From Candidatus Bathyarchaeum tardum (lineage in GTDB: Archaea; Thermoproteota; Bathyarchaeia; Bathyarchaeales; Bathyarchaeaceae): a DNA stretch of 64,000 nucleotides. Under the pieces are notes generated by a model. That model was not told the DNA's origin. It searched no databases and saw only the letters and a list, made by a program, of their open reading frames with translations. Numbering within the stretch: the first letter of the stretch is position 1; each line of letters begins with the position of its first letter. A program made the position numbers and the translations under genes. The stretch lies in the NCBI GenBank assembly GCA_029762755.1, contig JARVGH010000001.1:457598-521597 (forward strand), given 5' to 3'. Of the stretch, positions 18,642 through 28,193 are shown one piece after another.

Positions 18642-19694
18642 ATGTGCTGTGCATTTTCTGACAATGATTTTTCTGATTCTATTAAGTTCCCCACATTTGA
18701 AGAAATCCAAAACATTGTTATTCCAGAATTTGACATAGAAGACAGTTACGTTGAACATGGAATTCCCACATTTTACATTAAATACAACCAAGAAACAAAA
18801 CGGGCTTTCCTGAGATTAGTAAACCGATTGGATTCTTTAAAACTTATACCCATTTTAAGAAAAAACAACGGAAGAGTCATTTTGCGAGTTGTTGCAAAAC
18901 CTCACGTGAACCCCAGCAGAAACATAATAAATGTTGGATTGTTTTTCGCAACCATAATCACATTGCTTATTTCAGGATATTTTCTAGCAGGTGGCGACAT
19001 TGCAGGAGCCATATTATTCACTATTGCTATTATGGTGATATTGGGCACTCATGAAATGGGACATAAACTGCTTGCAGACAAACATGAAGTAGACGCCACT
19101 TATCCTTATTTTATTCCTGGAATTCCTTTTCCATATGGCATTGGAACTTTTGGAGCAGTTATTAGACAAAAAGCCCTTCCACCAAACAGGGATGCCCTTT
19201 TTGACATTGGTTTCACAGGACCAATAACAGGTTTCATCATTGCAACAATAGTAACAATCATAGGAATACAACTGTCCACATATGGGCCATTGAACCCTGA
19301 AACACCACTCCTTCCTGTTCCTTTGCTATTCCAAATTATCTTAATGGGTTTTCAACCTAATGGTGCAGGAGAAGCAATAATGTTACATCCAGTTGCTTTT
19401 GCAGGATGGGTAGGCATGGTCGTAACCATGCTTAATCTTGTTCCATCAGGAATGTTTGATGGGGGTCATGTTGCCCGAAGCGTGATGAACGATAAAACCC
19501 ACAAAATCATCTCATACATGGGCATCGTTCTGTTAGCATTAATAGGGTGGTGGACAATGGCTGTTTTAGCCTTGTTTTTGTCTTCAACTAAACATCCCGG
19601 ACCTTTGGATGATGTGTCAGAAATTACAACAAACAGAAAAATTGGCGCCATCGTATTAGTTGGTGTGTTCATACTTTCAATTGTTCCAATGTAA
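18642..19694 (+). CDS. Site-2 protease family (M50) intramembrane metalloprotease
   Basis: A 350-residue membrane protease. After a soluble N-terminal domain of about 90 residues come hydrophobic helices carrying the zinc motif GTHEMGHKL (His137, Glu138, His141) and the third ligand in NLVPSGMFDGGHVARS near residue 265. The segment YFIPGIPFPYGIGTFGAV between them is typical of the archaeal and cyanobacterial S2P-like group. It would cleave membrane-embedded substrates such as regulators, but the substrate is unknown. Confidence 0.9.
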   Translation: MCCAFSDNDFSDSIKFPTFEEIQNIVIPEFDIEDSYVEHGIPTFYIKYNQETKRAFLRLVNRLDSLKLIPILRKNNGRVILRVVAKPHVNPSRNIINVGLFFATIITLLISGYFLAGGDIAGAILFTIAIMVILGTHEMGHKLLADKHEVDATYPYFIPGIPFPYGIGTFGAVIRQKALPPNRDALFDIGFTGPITGFIIATIVTIIGIQLSTYGPLNPETPLLPVPLLFQIILMGFQPNGAGEAIMLHPVAFAGWVGMVVTMLNLVPSGMFDGGHVARSVMNDKTHKIISYMGIVLLALIGWWTMAVLALFLSSTKHPGPLDDVSEITTNRKIGAIVLVGVFILSIVPM

Positions 19695-19699
19695 CCAAT

Positions 19700-20680
19700 T
19701 TACCTACTGAACTGACTTGAATATGTTCGAATAACTTTTTGAGCGAATAATTCCAAACCAGTAGTTTCTGGTAGGTCACCAAAAAATAGCATAAATTGTG
19801 TCACACCCAACTTTACATACGGCTTTATCAAGTCCATGAAATCTTCGGGGGTGCCAACAAAACTTGTTTGCGTAAATTCTTCTAAACGAACTCCTATGGG
19901 CAAGATTTGGGAAACTAGTTTATTTGCAGCTCTTTTGGTTGCACCAAGAAAAATCTGCCCCACAGGCCAACATGACTTTTCAATTTCTTCAATGTTCCTG
20001 CCGACAACTGCACAATGGTTTTTAAGAACCTGCATTTTATGCACATACTCTTCAAAAGAATGAACATACCCCCAATCATATCTGTCAGCAAGACGAGCCG
20101 TTATTTTCAGGGTTAGTTTTTCGCCTCCTCCACCAATGATTATAGGAGGATGTGGTTTCTGCTGGGGTTTTGGTTCACAAACGGCGTTGTTAATTTTGTA
20201 ATGTTTTCCCTGATAGCTTGCCTGTTCTTTGGTCCAAAGTTTCTTTATTATTTCCACTGATTCATTCAAACGTTGTATTCTTTCTTTGCTTGACGAAAAC
20301 GTGAACCCGTATGCGTTATGTTCGTTTTTTTGGACTCCTGCTCCGATGCCTAATTCTAGTCTGCCGTTAGACAAGACATCAAATGTTGCAGCCATTTTAG
20401 CAAGTAAAGCAGGGTTTCTGAAAGAATTACAGGTCACCATGGTGCCTAATTTGATTTTTTTAGTGACAACAGCAAGGGCTGAAAGGGTAGTCCAACATTC
20501 AAGAATTGGAGCTGTTCCTAACATCAGGTGGTCGTCTATCCAAATTGAATCGTAGCCTAGTTGCTCACAATTTAAAACAACACTTTTCAGTTGGTTAAAC
20601 AAGTTTGTAGGCTGTATTTTATTTTTGAAAGCATAAAACGGAAGAAACACGCCGAACTTGATGTTTTGTGGCAACTGCAA
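19700..20680 (-). CDS. LLM-class (F420-dependent type) oxidoreductase
   Basis: A 326-residue luciferase-like barrel protein. The N-terminus FGVFLPFY, the strand YDSIWIDDHL near residue 50, GTMVTCNSFRNPALLAKMAATF near 100, and GRLELGIGAGVQKNEHNAYGF are classic for the F420-dependent group that includes Mer and F420-dependent glucose-6-phosphate dehydrogenase. Whether it binds F420 or FMN, and the substrate, cannot be told. It ends six bases after the M50 gene on the other strand (convergent). Confidence 0.88.
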   Translation of the reverse strand: MQLPQNIKFGVFLPFYAFKNKIQPTNLFNQLKSVVLNCEQLGYDSIWIDDHLMLGTAPILECWTTLSALAVVTKKIKLGTMVTCNSFRNPALLAKMAATFDVLSNGRLELGIGAGVQKNEHNAYGFTFSSSKERIQRLNESVEIIKKLWTKEQASYQGKHYKINNAVCEPKPQQKPHPPIIIGGGGEKLTLKITARLADRYDWGYVHSFEEYVHKMQVLKNHCAVVGRNIEEIEKSCWPVGQIFLGATKRAANKLVSQILPIGVRLEEFTQTSFVGTPEDFMDLIKPYVKLGVTQFMLFFGDLPETTGLELFAQKVIRTYSSQFSR

Positions 20681-20757
20681 ATTCTCCAGCCTGTAACTTT
20701 ATTGTGTTCTAAAAACTAATATAGTTAAGCGTCTAGTTTTCAATTAGGGGAACGAAA

Positions 20758-21333
20758 ATGAAGTTTTTGCCTCAAAAGAAATGGAAACAAATTTTGCTTA
20801 TTGCAATTTTAGCTTTTGTCGTAATTGTAGCAGGGGTTTTAGGATTTATTCTCTTTAAAATTAACAGTGATTACACCAGCGACCTAGAGGTCATGAACGC
20901 TAACGGGACTGAATCGGTTTTGATAATTTTTCATCCGGGTTTGTCGTCGTTCATGGAAGATACGGTTCAAGCTTTTGCAGATGGATTAGTAGAAAATGGT
21001 TGGCGAGTGGAAATAACCACTGCGAGTTCTCAGGCGCCAACAGATTTGTCAAGTTATTCTTTGTTGGTTTTGGGTTCCCCAGTTTATGCTGACGGTCCAA
21101 GTGCAACTATTCAGCGTCATGTTGAAAGAATTGGTGAATTAAATGGGATCGACACAGTGTTGTTGGTTACTTCTGGTGGCAGTGATGGAGGTGCTGAAGC
21201 GACAATGCAACAAATAGTTGACGAACATCATGGAACAGTCTTGGATGTTGTGTCGCTATTTACTAGCGCACCCAATGAAGGTGACCCCCTAGAGCTTGCA
21301 AAACAAGCTGGAAGAGATATTCTAATTGAATAA
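20758..21333 (+). CDS. Membrane-anchored flavodoxin-like protein
   Basis: A 191-residue protein. Residues about 10-37 form one hydrophobic helix. The rest resembles a flavodoxin fold: strand ESVLIIFHPGLSSFMEDTVQ in place of the FMN phosphate loop, then YSLLVLGSPVYADGPSAT and DTVLLVTSGGSDGGAE. The first loop lacks the usual T/S-rich FMN phosphate-binding pattern, so FMN binding is uncertain. The domain would face outside if the helix is a signal anchor. It overlaps the next gene by 8 bases. Confidence 0.72.
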   Translation: MKFLPQKKWKQILLIAILAFVVIVAGVLGFILFKINSDYTSDLEVMNANGTESVLIIFHPGLSSFMEDTVQAFADGLVENGWRVEITTASSQAPTDLSSYSLLVLGSPVYADGPSATIQRHVERIGELNGIDTVLLVTSGGSDGGAEATMQQIVDEHHGTVLDVVSLFTSAPNEGDPLELAKQAGRDILIE

Positions 21334-21829
21334 AGGTAATTTGCCGTGGGCAATAACGTCTTTTCGTATTATTGCGTTACCTTTTCTTGTTTACACGTTT
21401 AACCAAGAAATAACTTCAATAACATATGTGTTGTTTTTGTTTGCAGTGTTTTCAGATTTTTTGGATGGATACTGGGCAAAAAAGTATGAAACAGCTTCCC
21501 AGTTGGGTTCCTACTTTGATGTAACTGCAGATTTTCTTTTTGTGACAGTAATGTTTCTTATTTTTGTAATTAAAGGAATTTATCCATTCTGGATTGTTTT
21601 ATTGATTTGCTTAGTTTTTGGTCAATTCATTTTGAGCAGCATTTACTTTAAAAAAACAAGTTATGACCCCATCGGAAAATATTATGGCAGCCTCATGTAT
21701 GGTGGAATTGGATTAACGCTGTTTTTTTCTCAGGAAATAGTTCACAGCATAGTTTTAGTTGGAGTTATCGTTTCTACAATGGTTAGTCTAGTCAGCCGTG
21801 TAATGTATTTTTTACCTTCCAGAAAATAG
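21326..21829 (+). CDS. CDP-alcohol phosphatidyltransferase family protein
   Basis: A 167-residue membrane enzyme. The family signature D-G-x2-A-R-x8-G-x3-D-x3-D is visible as DFLDGYWAKKYETASQLGSY followed by FDVTAD, with Lys for the usual Arg. About five transmembrane helices follow. Members transfer a phospho-alcohol from CDP-diacylglycerol or CDP-archaeol to an acceptor such as serine, inositol phosphate or glycerol phosphate. The acceptor here is unknown. The TTG start overlaps the preceding flavodoxin-like gene. Confidence 0.85.
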   Translation: MNKGNLPWAITSFRIIALPFLVYTFNQEITSITYVLFLFAVFSDFLDGYWAKKYETASQLGSYFDVTADFLFVTVMFLIFVIKGIYPFWIVLLICLVFGQFILSSIYFKKTSYDPIGKYYGSLMYGGIGLTLFFSQEIVHSIVLVGVIVSTMVSLVSRVMYFLPSRK

Positions 21830-21851
21830 GATGAACAAAGTCCAAAAAAAA

Positions 21852-24800
21852 TTACAAAACTGCAAGGTAAAGTTTCTTTTTGTCTAGTTTGTCTTCGTGC
21901 CAGTCGGCGTTTAAGTTTTCATGATTGTCGTGAAGGGTGATTTTTTTGGTGCGAACAAGTTCTTCCATTTCAACGATGAAAGGCTGCAAGAGTTCAGCGT
22001 TTCGGGGTTCAAGTTCTGCTAAGTACACCGCATCAACTATGTCTGTGGGTGAGAATCCAAGGTCTTTTCGGAGGGCTTGGACGCGCCGGGCGAGGTCTCG
22101 CATTAGTCCTTCTCCTTCGAGTTTGTCGTCTCGGACTTTATAAACCAGAACCTGTGTTTGGTCTTCAGAATCAGTTGCCCATAATTCAGGGTCAACTTCA
22201 GGAAGTTCATCAGCATATTCAACGGTTTTTACGTTTGCAAGTTCCAAAAACAGGCTTTCCAATTTAGATATTGCCTTTTGAACATCTTTTGGTGCAACTA
22301 TTGTTAGTTTTGCTAAGGGCCATCGGCGTTTAAGTTGGGCGTTTTGTCGGGCAGAATATACGATAGGAAGAGTTTCTTGTAAAATGGTAAATTCTTGTTC
22401 TAGTTCATCATTTTCAAGGTTTGTGTCAGGGGTTGGCCAATATTCTAGGTTGACGGTTTTTGCAAGGGAAGAATCTAATTTTTTGTAGACTGCTTGATGC
22501 AATGTTTCGCTGAGGAACGGACAGATTGGGTTAAACAGCAATACCAGCGTCTTTAGGGTATGCCAAAGAGTAGAGTAAACTGCAAGTCTGCGATTGAGGG
22601 TTTCAGGCTCGTCGCTCCATAGGTCTTTTCGGACCATTGGAACGTATTCTCGGCTCAGGATGTTGACGACAAATTCTTCGAGTTCAGATAAGGCGAAATT
22701 GAATTCGCATTCTTCTGATTTTTTGGTGTAGTTTCTGACAAGTTTTTGGACTTTGGATAAAAGCCACATGTCGGGTTCAGTAAGAAGTTTTTGGTTTGTC
22801 GCCCAAGGTAGGGTATGAATAGTTGGGTCGAAATGGTCGTATTCTGCGTTTTGCATGAAAAAGTTGTGCAAGTGATACAGGGTACTAAGAACTTGATAGG
22901 GTCTTTTTCTTAGTTCGTTTAGGTCAAAATTCATGGAATCGATAGGGGAACATTTCCAAAGGAAATAAAATCTTGTAATATCTGAGGATTTTTCTTGAAG
23001 CAGTTTTTTGGTTTCCAGAACGTTTCCTAGGCTTTTGCTCATTTTTCTGCCTTTGGCGTCTAATACGAAACCTTGGAACAAGAATTCTTCGTACGGGGCT
23101 TGAGGTTTTCCAGTTAGAATAACATTTTCCAACAGGAGAGAGTTTGCCCAGCCTCGGGTTTGGTCTACTGCTTCGGTTAAAAAATTGGTTGGAACTAACG
23201 TGTTGAATTCTTCGTCAGTGAATCGTGCGTAAGGTGAAGCTCCGCTGTTGTGCCATACATCCAAAACGAAGGGTTCCCTGAACATTTTACCGTTACATTT
23301 TTCACATTTCAGGGTGATTCGGTCTATCCAGGGTTTGTGGAGTTCAAAATCTTGGCAGGGTAGGTCAATGGCTTTTTCTCGTATTTCTTGTTTAGTTGAC
23401 ACCAAAGTTTTTTCGCCACATTCTTCACAGACCCATATAGGCAAAGGTGAGCCCCAGACCCTGTCTCGGGAGATACACCAAGGTTTTCCTTCTTTAAGAA
23501 AAGCAAAGAACCTGTTTTTTGGGCTTTCATAGAAATATTTTACTTTCTTTGCAGCCTGCATTACTTTGTCGTTAATTTTGTTTGACCAAATGAAGTATTC
23601 CCGTCGTGCCATCCAAATCAGTTTGTGATGGCTGCGCCAGCAGGTAGGATATTCATGTATTACTTTTCCGATTTTAAGAAGCAAGCCTTGTTTTTCTAAT
23701 TCTTCTACTACCATGATGTCTGTTTTACGTACAAAGTTTCCAGCAAATTTGCCTGCTTCTTCGGTGAACAATGCTTGTTCGTCAAAAGGGACAAACGTTG
23801 GCAGGTCTCGTTTTTGGGCTGCATCATTGTCGTCTTCACCGTTTGCGGGAGCAAGGTGAACAATTCCGGTTGCAGTGGTTACATCAACAAAGTCTTCAGT
23901 TACGACGGTGTGAATTAACGGATGTTGGTCTAACTCTGCCTGTCTAGGAATCAGGTCTGCGAGAGGATATTCATATTTTATTCCTTCAAGAGTTTTGCCT
24001 TTGAAGGTTTCAATGATTTGATAATTTTCGATTTCTAGGATTTCCATGATTGGCTCAACGCGTTGTTTTGCCAGTATCCATGTTTCGTTATCAACCTTGA
24101 CTTTGACGTAGTCTTCATTGGGGTTTACGCCAATTATCAGATCAGTTACGATGGTGAAAGGCATAGTGGTCCAGACAATGAAATATTCGTTTTGTGTTCC
24201 TTTTACTCGGAACTTGAAGTGCATGGAAGGGTCTTCTACTTCTTTGTAACCTAAACCTACCTCTGCGTTACTAAGAGAAGTCTGGCAATGGGGGCAATAT
24301 GCAACAACATATTGACCTTCTCCTAGGAGGTTTTGTTCCCATGCTCGTTTGAGGTATTGCCATTCCCGTTCTATGTAACGGTCCTCATGGGTGTAGTACG
24401 CTTTGTCGTGGTCAATAAACAACCCCAGCATATTGTCTGCGGTAACCCATTCTTTGTGGTATTTCATGATGCTTTTTTTGCATTCTTCCACAAATTTTTC
24501 TTCTCCGACTCGAGCGATAAGTTCTTTTTTGTTTTTCGCGCCCAGAGTTTTTTCGACTTCTAGTTCTACGGGGAGACCTTGGGTGTCCCATCCTGCCCAG
24601 AAACTGACGTAATAGTTTTGCATGGTTTTAAGGCGGTAATGAAAATCTTTAATCACCCGTCCTCGGGCATGTCCCACATGGGGTATCCCGTTCATTGTGG
24701 GGGGACCTTCAACGTAGCCTAGTTGTTTTATGCTGTTTTGTTTTCGGGTTTCAGCAATTTTTTTAGGGATTTGATTTTTTTCCCAAAAAGCACGAACCTT

Positions 24801-24872
24801 TGCTTCAAGTTCAAGTGGATCATATTTTGGGGTCAAAGATAGTTTAGAATTAGCATTGAATTTCGCGGTCAC
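21852..24872 (-). CDS. ileS: Isoleucyl-tRNA synthetase
   Basis: Class I aminoacyl-tRNA synthetase of 1006 residues. The HIGH motif is HVGHARGR at about residue 65-72, the KMSKS loop is GRKMSKSLGN near 611, and the editing (CP1) domain lies between, with possible zinc-ligand pairs (CPHC near 200, CEEC and CEKC near 480-520). The anticodon-binding region and a C-terminal extension follow. The long form with FVPFDEQALFTEEAG and the N-terminal sequence is of the archaeal/eukaryotic-like class. It charges tRNA-Ile and edits valine. It is convergent with the CDP-alcohol transferase. Confidence 0.96.
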   Translation of the reverse strand: MTAKFNANSKLSLTPKYDPLELEAKVRAFWEKNQIPKKIAETRKQNSIKQLGYVEGPPTMNGIPHVGHARGRVIKDFHYRLKTMQNYYVSFWAGWDTQGLPVELEVEKTLGAKNKKELIARVGEEKFVEECKKSIMKYHKEWVTADNMLGLFIDHDKAYYTHEDRYIEREWQYLKRAWEQNLLGEGQYVVAYCPHCQTSLSNAEVGLGYKEVEDPSMHFKFRVKGTQNEYFIVWTTMPFTIVTDLIIGVNPNEDYVKVKVDNETWILAKQRVEPIMEILEIENYQIIETFKGKTLEGIKYEYPLADLIPRQAELDQHPLIHTVVTEDFVDVTTATGIVHLAPANGEDDNDAAQKRDLPTFVPFDEQALFTEEAGKFAGNFVRKTDIMVVEELEKQGLLLKIGKVIHEYPTCWRSHHKLIWMARREYFIWSNKINDKVMQAAKKVKYFYESPKNRFFAFLKEGKPWCISRDRVWGSPLPIWVCEECGEKTLVSTKQEIREKAIDLPCQDFELHKPWIDRITLKCEKCNGKMFREPFVLDVWHNSGASPYARFTDEEFNTLVPTNFLTEAVDQTRGWANSLLLENVILTGKPQAPYEEFLFQGFVLDAKGRKMSKSLGNVLETKKLLQEKSSDITRFYFLWKCSPIDSMNFDLNELRKRPYQVLSTLYHLHNFFMQNAEYDHFDPTIHTLPWATNQKLLTEPDMWLLSKVQKLVRNYTKKSEECEFNFALSELEEFVVNILSREYVPMVRKDLWSDEPETLNRRLAVYSTLWHTLKTLVLLFNPICPFLSETLHQAVYKKLDSSLAKTVNLEYWPTPDTNLENDELEQEFTILQETLPIVYSARQNAQLKRRWPLAKLTIVAPKDVQKAISKLESLFLELANVKTVEYADELPEVDPELWATDSEDQTQVLVYKVRDDKLEGEGLMRDLARRVQALRKDLGFSPTDIVDAVYLAELEPRNAELLQPFIVEMEELVRTKKITLHDNHENLNADWHEDKLDKKKLYLAVL

Positions 24873-25082
24873 CGCTCATCCACTACACCAGATTAAAACC
24901 TTGAATGACTAACGACAAATATAAAGCTTTAAGCAGAAGCGCACACAACAAGCAACAACATCCAACTGAATTTTACCAGATGTGCAGTGCTACAAATATT
25001 AAAAGTGTTTTCTAGCTCGTAAATTCGAGATCCCCTGTGACCGATTTTTAGCACTTAAAGCATCAGATAATAGAAAATATTG

Positions 25083-25805
25083 TCAAAAAAAGTAAATGAA
25101 ATTTGCGACACTTTCTGATTTTTTGATTTCCACAGAATCACCAGCGTCCAATTCGATAAACTCTTCATTATTATCTGCAAGTAGCCATGCAGGTCCTCGA
25201 GTGACTTTTAATTTCACTCCTGAACCTTCTGGAACAACCAAACTTGCCTCTTTTTTGTTGTGCAAATTATTAAAGGAAATTCCAATTCCTTTTTCAAAGA
25301 TTTTTCCTCCAGTTGCTTTGTAGTATCCAGTTGAACCAAAAGGGGTCGAAACGATCACGCCATCGCCGATTAGTTCATCATATTTTTTTCCATTAACAGA
25401 AAATGAAAAGCGAACTGCATAAATCGGCAACTTGAGATGAATCTGAATTTCATTAAGGCCAACAAGTTTTTTGCCTTTAGTTGTTGTCTCTAGTTTCATT
25501 TCAGTATAAATTTGATAATCGCCCGATTTGATTTTTTTCAAATATTCCCTCAATTTATTGGGATCATAATCGTAAGGTCTGCATACCCTTGAAGTTTTCA
25601 GAATCAGTTTTGGAACGCCCGGATACTCTCTTTCTCCAAACAATACCGTGCCATCCCCTCCGTAACAAACAACAAAATCGGGGTTTTTATCCACAACTTC
25701 AAAGCCTTCGGCAGTTAAAACTTCTTTAACAGATGAAGGGTCCAGCCGAAAAACAACTTTAACCCTTTTCAGCTTTTTTGGATCCCTCACTCCGTCGCCA
25801 ACCAT
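25083..25805 (-). CDS. NAD kinase family protein
   Basis: A 240-residue protein with the NAD kinase signature CYGGDGTVLFGE near residue 48-59 and the second domain motif GDGVIVSTPFGSTGYYKATGG near 147-167. These match the ATP-NAD kinase fold that phosphorylates NAD to NADP. The N-terminal Rossmann portion is short compared with typical NadK of about 260-290 residues, so it may be divergent. A second NAD-kinase-fold protein lies at 34907-36043. Confidence 0.8.
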   Translation of the reverse strand: MVGDGVRDPKKLKRVKVVFRLDPSSVKEVLTAEGFEVVDKNPDFVVCYGGDGTVLFGEREYPGVPKLILKTSRVCRPYDYDPNKLREYLKKIKSGDYQIYTEMKLETTTKGKKLVGLNEIQIHLKLPIYAVRFSFSVNGKKYDELIGDGVIVSTPFGSTGYYKATGGKIFEKGIGISFNNLHNKKEASLVVPEGSGVKLKVTRGPAWLLADNNEEFIELDAGDSVEIKKSESVANFIYFF

Positions 25806-25887
25806 TTTTTATCAGTCCGCTTAGGATTTTACGCTTTGAGAGTAAGAACTGTATGTGCTAAGTAAAAAACGTTTACGCTTGTTTCAG

Positions 25888-26391
25888 TTAAAGGAGTTCG
25901 GGTAATCGCCTGCGCAAAACTAAAGCAATTGGAATTCCAACCAGTCCGCCAACAGCAATTTGGGCAATATTTGCTGGAACTTCTGCTAAGGCTGCACCCA
26001 CACCCCAAAGATAAACTTCAACCAAGAAATATCCGATAACCATCTCTGTTCCAGCGACTATCACTGCAAAAATGTCCCTGTAAACATTTTTCTTGTTTGA
26101 TATTAACCCTGCAAGCAGTCCTTCTATTCCTTTGATTATTAATGTTGGAATTGCAAACAATGGAAATCCTATAATATCTGCTATTGCTGAGCCTAATCCT
26201 CCTGCTACGCCTCCAACTATTGGATTAAATGTTAATGCTGCAACAAAAATCATCACGTCTCCAACATTAAAGTATCCGCCCATTGGGTTCGGTATTCGGA
26301 TTATTAAAGTTCCAACTGCAACAAGGGCTGACATTACTGCCATCACAGAAATTTGGGTAATAGGTTTTTTTTGTTTAGCCAATGGATTCAC
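25888..26391 (-). CDS. ECF transporter S component
   Basis: A 167-residue membrane protein with about five to six helices. The N-terminal ISVMAVMSALVAVGTLIIRI, then NPMGGYFNVGDVMIFVAA, then GGVAGGLGSAIADIIGFP is the pattern of the energy-coupling-factor substrate-binding family (thiamine-precursor or related vitamin uptake). The A/A'/T energy-coupling subunits are not in the window, so it would share a module encoded elsewhere. A near-perfect 26-bp palindrome directly precedes its GTG start. The threonine-synthase-like gene lies just upstream on the same strand. Confidence 0.85.
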   Translation of the reverse strand: MNPLAKQKKPITQISVMAVMSALVAVGTLIIRIPNPMGGYFNVGDVMIFVAALTFNPIVGGVAGGLGSAIADIIGFPLFAIPTLIIKGIEGLLAGLISNKKNVYRDIFAVIVAGTEMVIGYFLVEVYLWGVGAALAEVPANIAQIAVGGLVGIPIALVLRRRLPELL

Positions 26392-26394
26392 AAA

Positions 26395-26420
26395 AATAGT
26401 GTAGTTATAACTATACTATT
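26395..26420. promoter_or_regulatory. 26-bp near-perfect palindrome, putative operator
   Basis: Half-sites of 13 bases (AATAGTGTAGTTA / TAACTATACTATT) form an inverted repeat with one mismatched pair and no spacer, centred on TTATAA. It sits 3 bases before the GTG of the ECF S component gene and 12 bases after the stop of the upstream gene. Binding there would block the ribosome site or promoter of the transporter. It looks like the site of a homodimeric vitamin-responsive or metabolite-responsive repressor; the regulator is not identified. Confidence 0.6.
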
Positions 26421-26431
26421 AAAAGTTTCTT

Positions 26432-27835
26432 TCAAAGTAACAGTTTCAAGTCATCAAGAGCAACCAAAGCCCTTTGCCCCCGTTCTGTGATGCGAAAATA
26501 TTTTCGACCCTCCATTTGATACGACACAAGAGCTCCTCGGCTCGACAAATCATTCAGATGTTGATAAATGGCTGCACGGGTCATTGTTTTTCCAATTTTT
26601 TTCCATAAATCGTAACCATATGTATCTTGGTTAGCTAAAATGCGTAAAATTTTTTCTTTGGTGCTTAATTCTGAACCAACTTTCGCAGTTTTTCGTTTCT
26701 TTACTAACTGTTGAAGGACATCAGTTGCCTTCAAACCGCTTCCTGTAATCAAACAGATTACTGATTCATCATTTCTTACAACTCCATTAACCACTAAATT
26801 TTTTAGAGCTGCAATTGTAGCAGAGCTGGAAGGTTCAGCAAATAAACCTTCACGACTTGCAATTTCTTTTTCTGCAGTGAAAATTTCAGAATCTTTAACC
26901 ATAATTGCTACGCCTCCTGATTCTATTATTGCCTGAAGGGCTTTTGTTCCGTTGAGGGGTTTTTTAACAAATATTCCTAAAGCATGGGTGTACGATTCAC
27001 AGGCATTAGGACCGACTGAACTGTTTTTTCTGTACGCTTCAACTATGGGTGCACAGCCACTGGCTTGAACTCCAATCATTTTTGGAATTTTATTTATTCT
27101 CTGTAAGGTGTAAAGGTCTTTGAAGCCTTTCCATAACGAATAGATGGTTCCTCCGTTTCCCATGGAGACTACAAACCAGTCTGGAACTCCAAACTGCTCA
27201 ACTACTTCGTAGCTGATGGTTTTTTCTGCCTCTATAGTTAAAGGATTAAATTCTGCTGTTGCTTGATACCATCCAGTTTCTTTTGCCAGCGCTTCTGCTC
27301 GAATAATTGATTCATCAACGGTTTCTCCATGTTCTTCAATCACTGCATCGTATATCATCATCTGCGCCAGTTTTCCAACATCAACCATTTTTGGAACAAC
27401 AACATTGCACGTTAACCCTGATTTTGCACAGTAAGCCGCCATGGATGCTCCCATGTTTCCGTTAGAAGCACAAATCACGGACTTATGGCCATGATCTAAA
27501 GCGTTTGAAACCATTAGAGCTGCACAACGGTCTCTGAAAGAATTAGTTGGATTTCGTGTTTCATCTTTTAAATACAAACTGTTTAATCCTAACTTTTTGG
27601 CTAAACGTACTGCTTTGTGTAGTGGGGTTCCCCCTTCTCCTAAGGTGACAGTCTTTTTTATTTCGGGCAAATATTGTTTGAATTTCCAAAACGTGAACTG
27701 TTTGGGAAGTTCAACTTCTTTTAGTTGCTCAAAATCGTATGTGTAATCAAGTAAGTTCCCACATTTTTCACATGTGTGTTTGGGTGGATATGCTGAAAAA
27801 ACTGACGAACAATTACTGCATTTCAGAGTAGCCAT
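26432..27835 (-). CDS. Threonine-synthase-like protein with C-terminal winged helix and Arg in place of PLP lysine
   Basis: A 467-residue protein. Residues 6-26 form a zinc ribbon (CSNC and CEKC). Residues about 60-385 are a fold-type II PLP domain like threonine synthase: LGEGGTPLHKA, ICASNGNMGASMAAYCAKSG, SMGNGGTIYSLW and LITGSGLKATD. The segment that normally carries the Schiff-base lysine (SFKDR) reads NPTNSFRDRC, so Arg101 replaces Lys. Residues about 390-467 are a PadR-like winged helix (EKILRILANQDTYGYDLWKK, then a wing EGRKYFRITERG). It could be a catalytically dead PLP-domain regulator or an enzyme with unusual chemistry. It precedes the ECF S component gene, which it might control. 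Confidence 0.85.
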   Translation of the reverse strand: MATLKCSNCSSVFSAYPPKHTCEKCGNLLDYTYDFEQLKEVELPKQFTFWKFKQYLPEIKKTVTLGEGGTPLHKAVRLAKKLGLNSLYLKDETRNPTNSFRDRCAALMVSNALDHGHKSVICASNGNMGASMAAYCAKSGLTCNVVVPKMVDVGKLAQMMIYDAVIEEHGETVDESIIRAEALAKETGWYQATAEFNPLTIEAEKTISYEVVEQFGVPDWFVVSMGNGGTIYSLWKGFKDLYTLQRINKIPKMIGVQASGCAPIVEAYRKNSSVGPNACESYTHALGIFVKKPLNGTKALQAIIESGGVAIMVKDSEIFTAEKEIASREGLFAEPSSSATIAALKNLVVNGVVRNDESVICLITGSGLKATDVLQQLVKKRKTAKVGSELSTKEKILRILANQDTYGYDLWKKIGKTMTRAAIYQHLNDLSSRGALVSYQMEGRKYFRITERGQRALVALDDLKLLL

Positions 27836-27925
27836 ATGCGATTGAACTCCGATTCTAAAAGAATTACTTTACCGCTTTTATTGATTGCCTACAGACTTGA
27901 AAAACAGTTTTCTTTTATTGATTAA

Positions 27926-28057
27926 TTAGAAACTGGCAACTCCTTTTTTTTCAGAATGGTCGAACCATTTCCAAAGTTCTTCTATTGCCCGTTCAGAACA
28001 ACCGCGATTTTTTAACATTTTTTCAAAGGATTCATCGACAGGCATTATGGAGTTCAT
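27926..28057 (-). CDS. Small helical protein, about 43 residues
   Basis: The open frame extends to 28162, but the conserved-looking part is MPVDESFEKMLKNRGCSERA followed by IEELWKWFDHSEKKGVASF, so I take ATG at 28057 (or 28045). The product is highly charged and helical, and ends with the ordered GVASF tail. No membrane segment. Function unknown. It lies between the threonine-synthase-like and the HEAT-like genes on the same strand. Confidence 0.6.
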   Translation of the reverse strand: MNSIMPVDESFEKMLKNRGCSERAIEELWKWFDHSEKKGVASF

Positions 28058-28193
28058 CTTTCTCGTTTTATGTATGCAGATAATTAAAAGGTTCTGAAGT
28101 CTAAATCTGTTTTTGTAGATAAGAACAACACAAATACAGTAAGGAGTTCCAAGGAAATTCATGTGCCCATAGAATATCCTTGTTTATTTTTCA

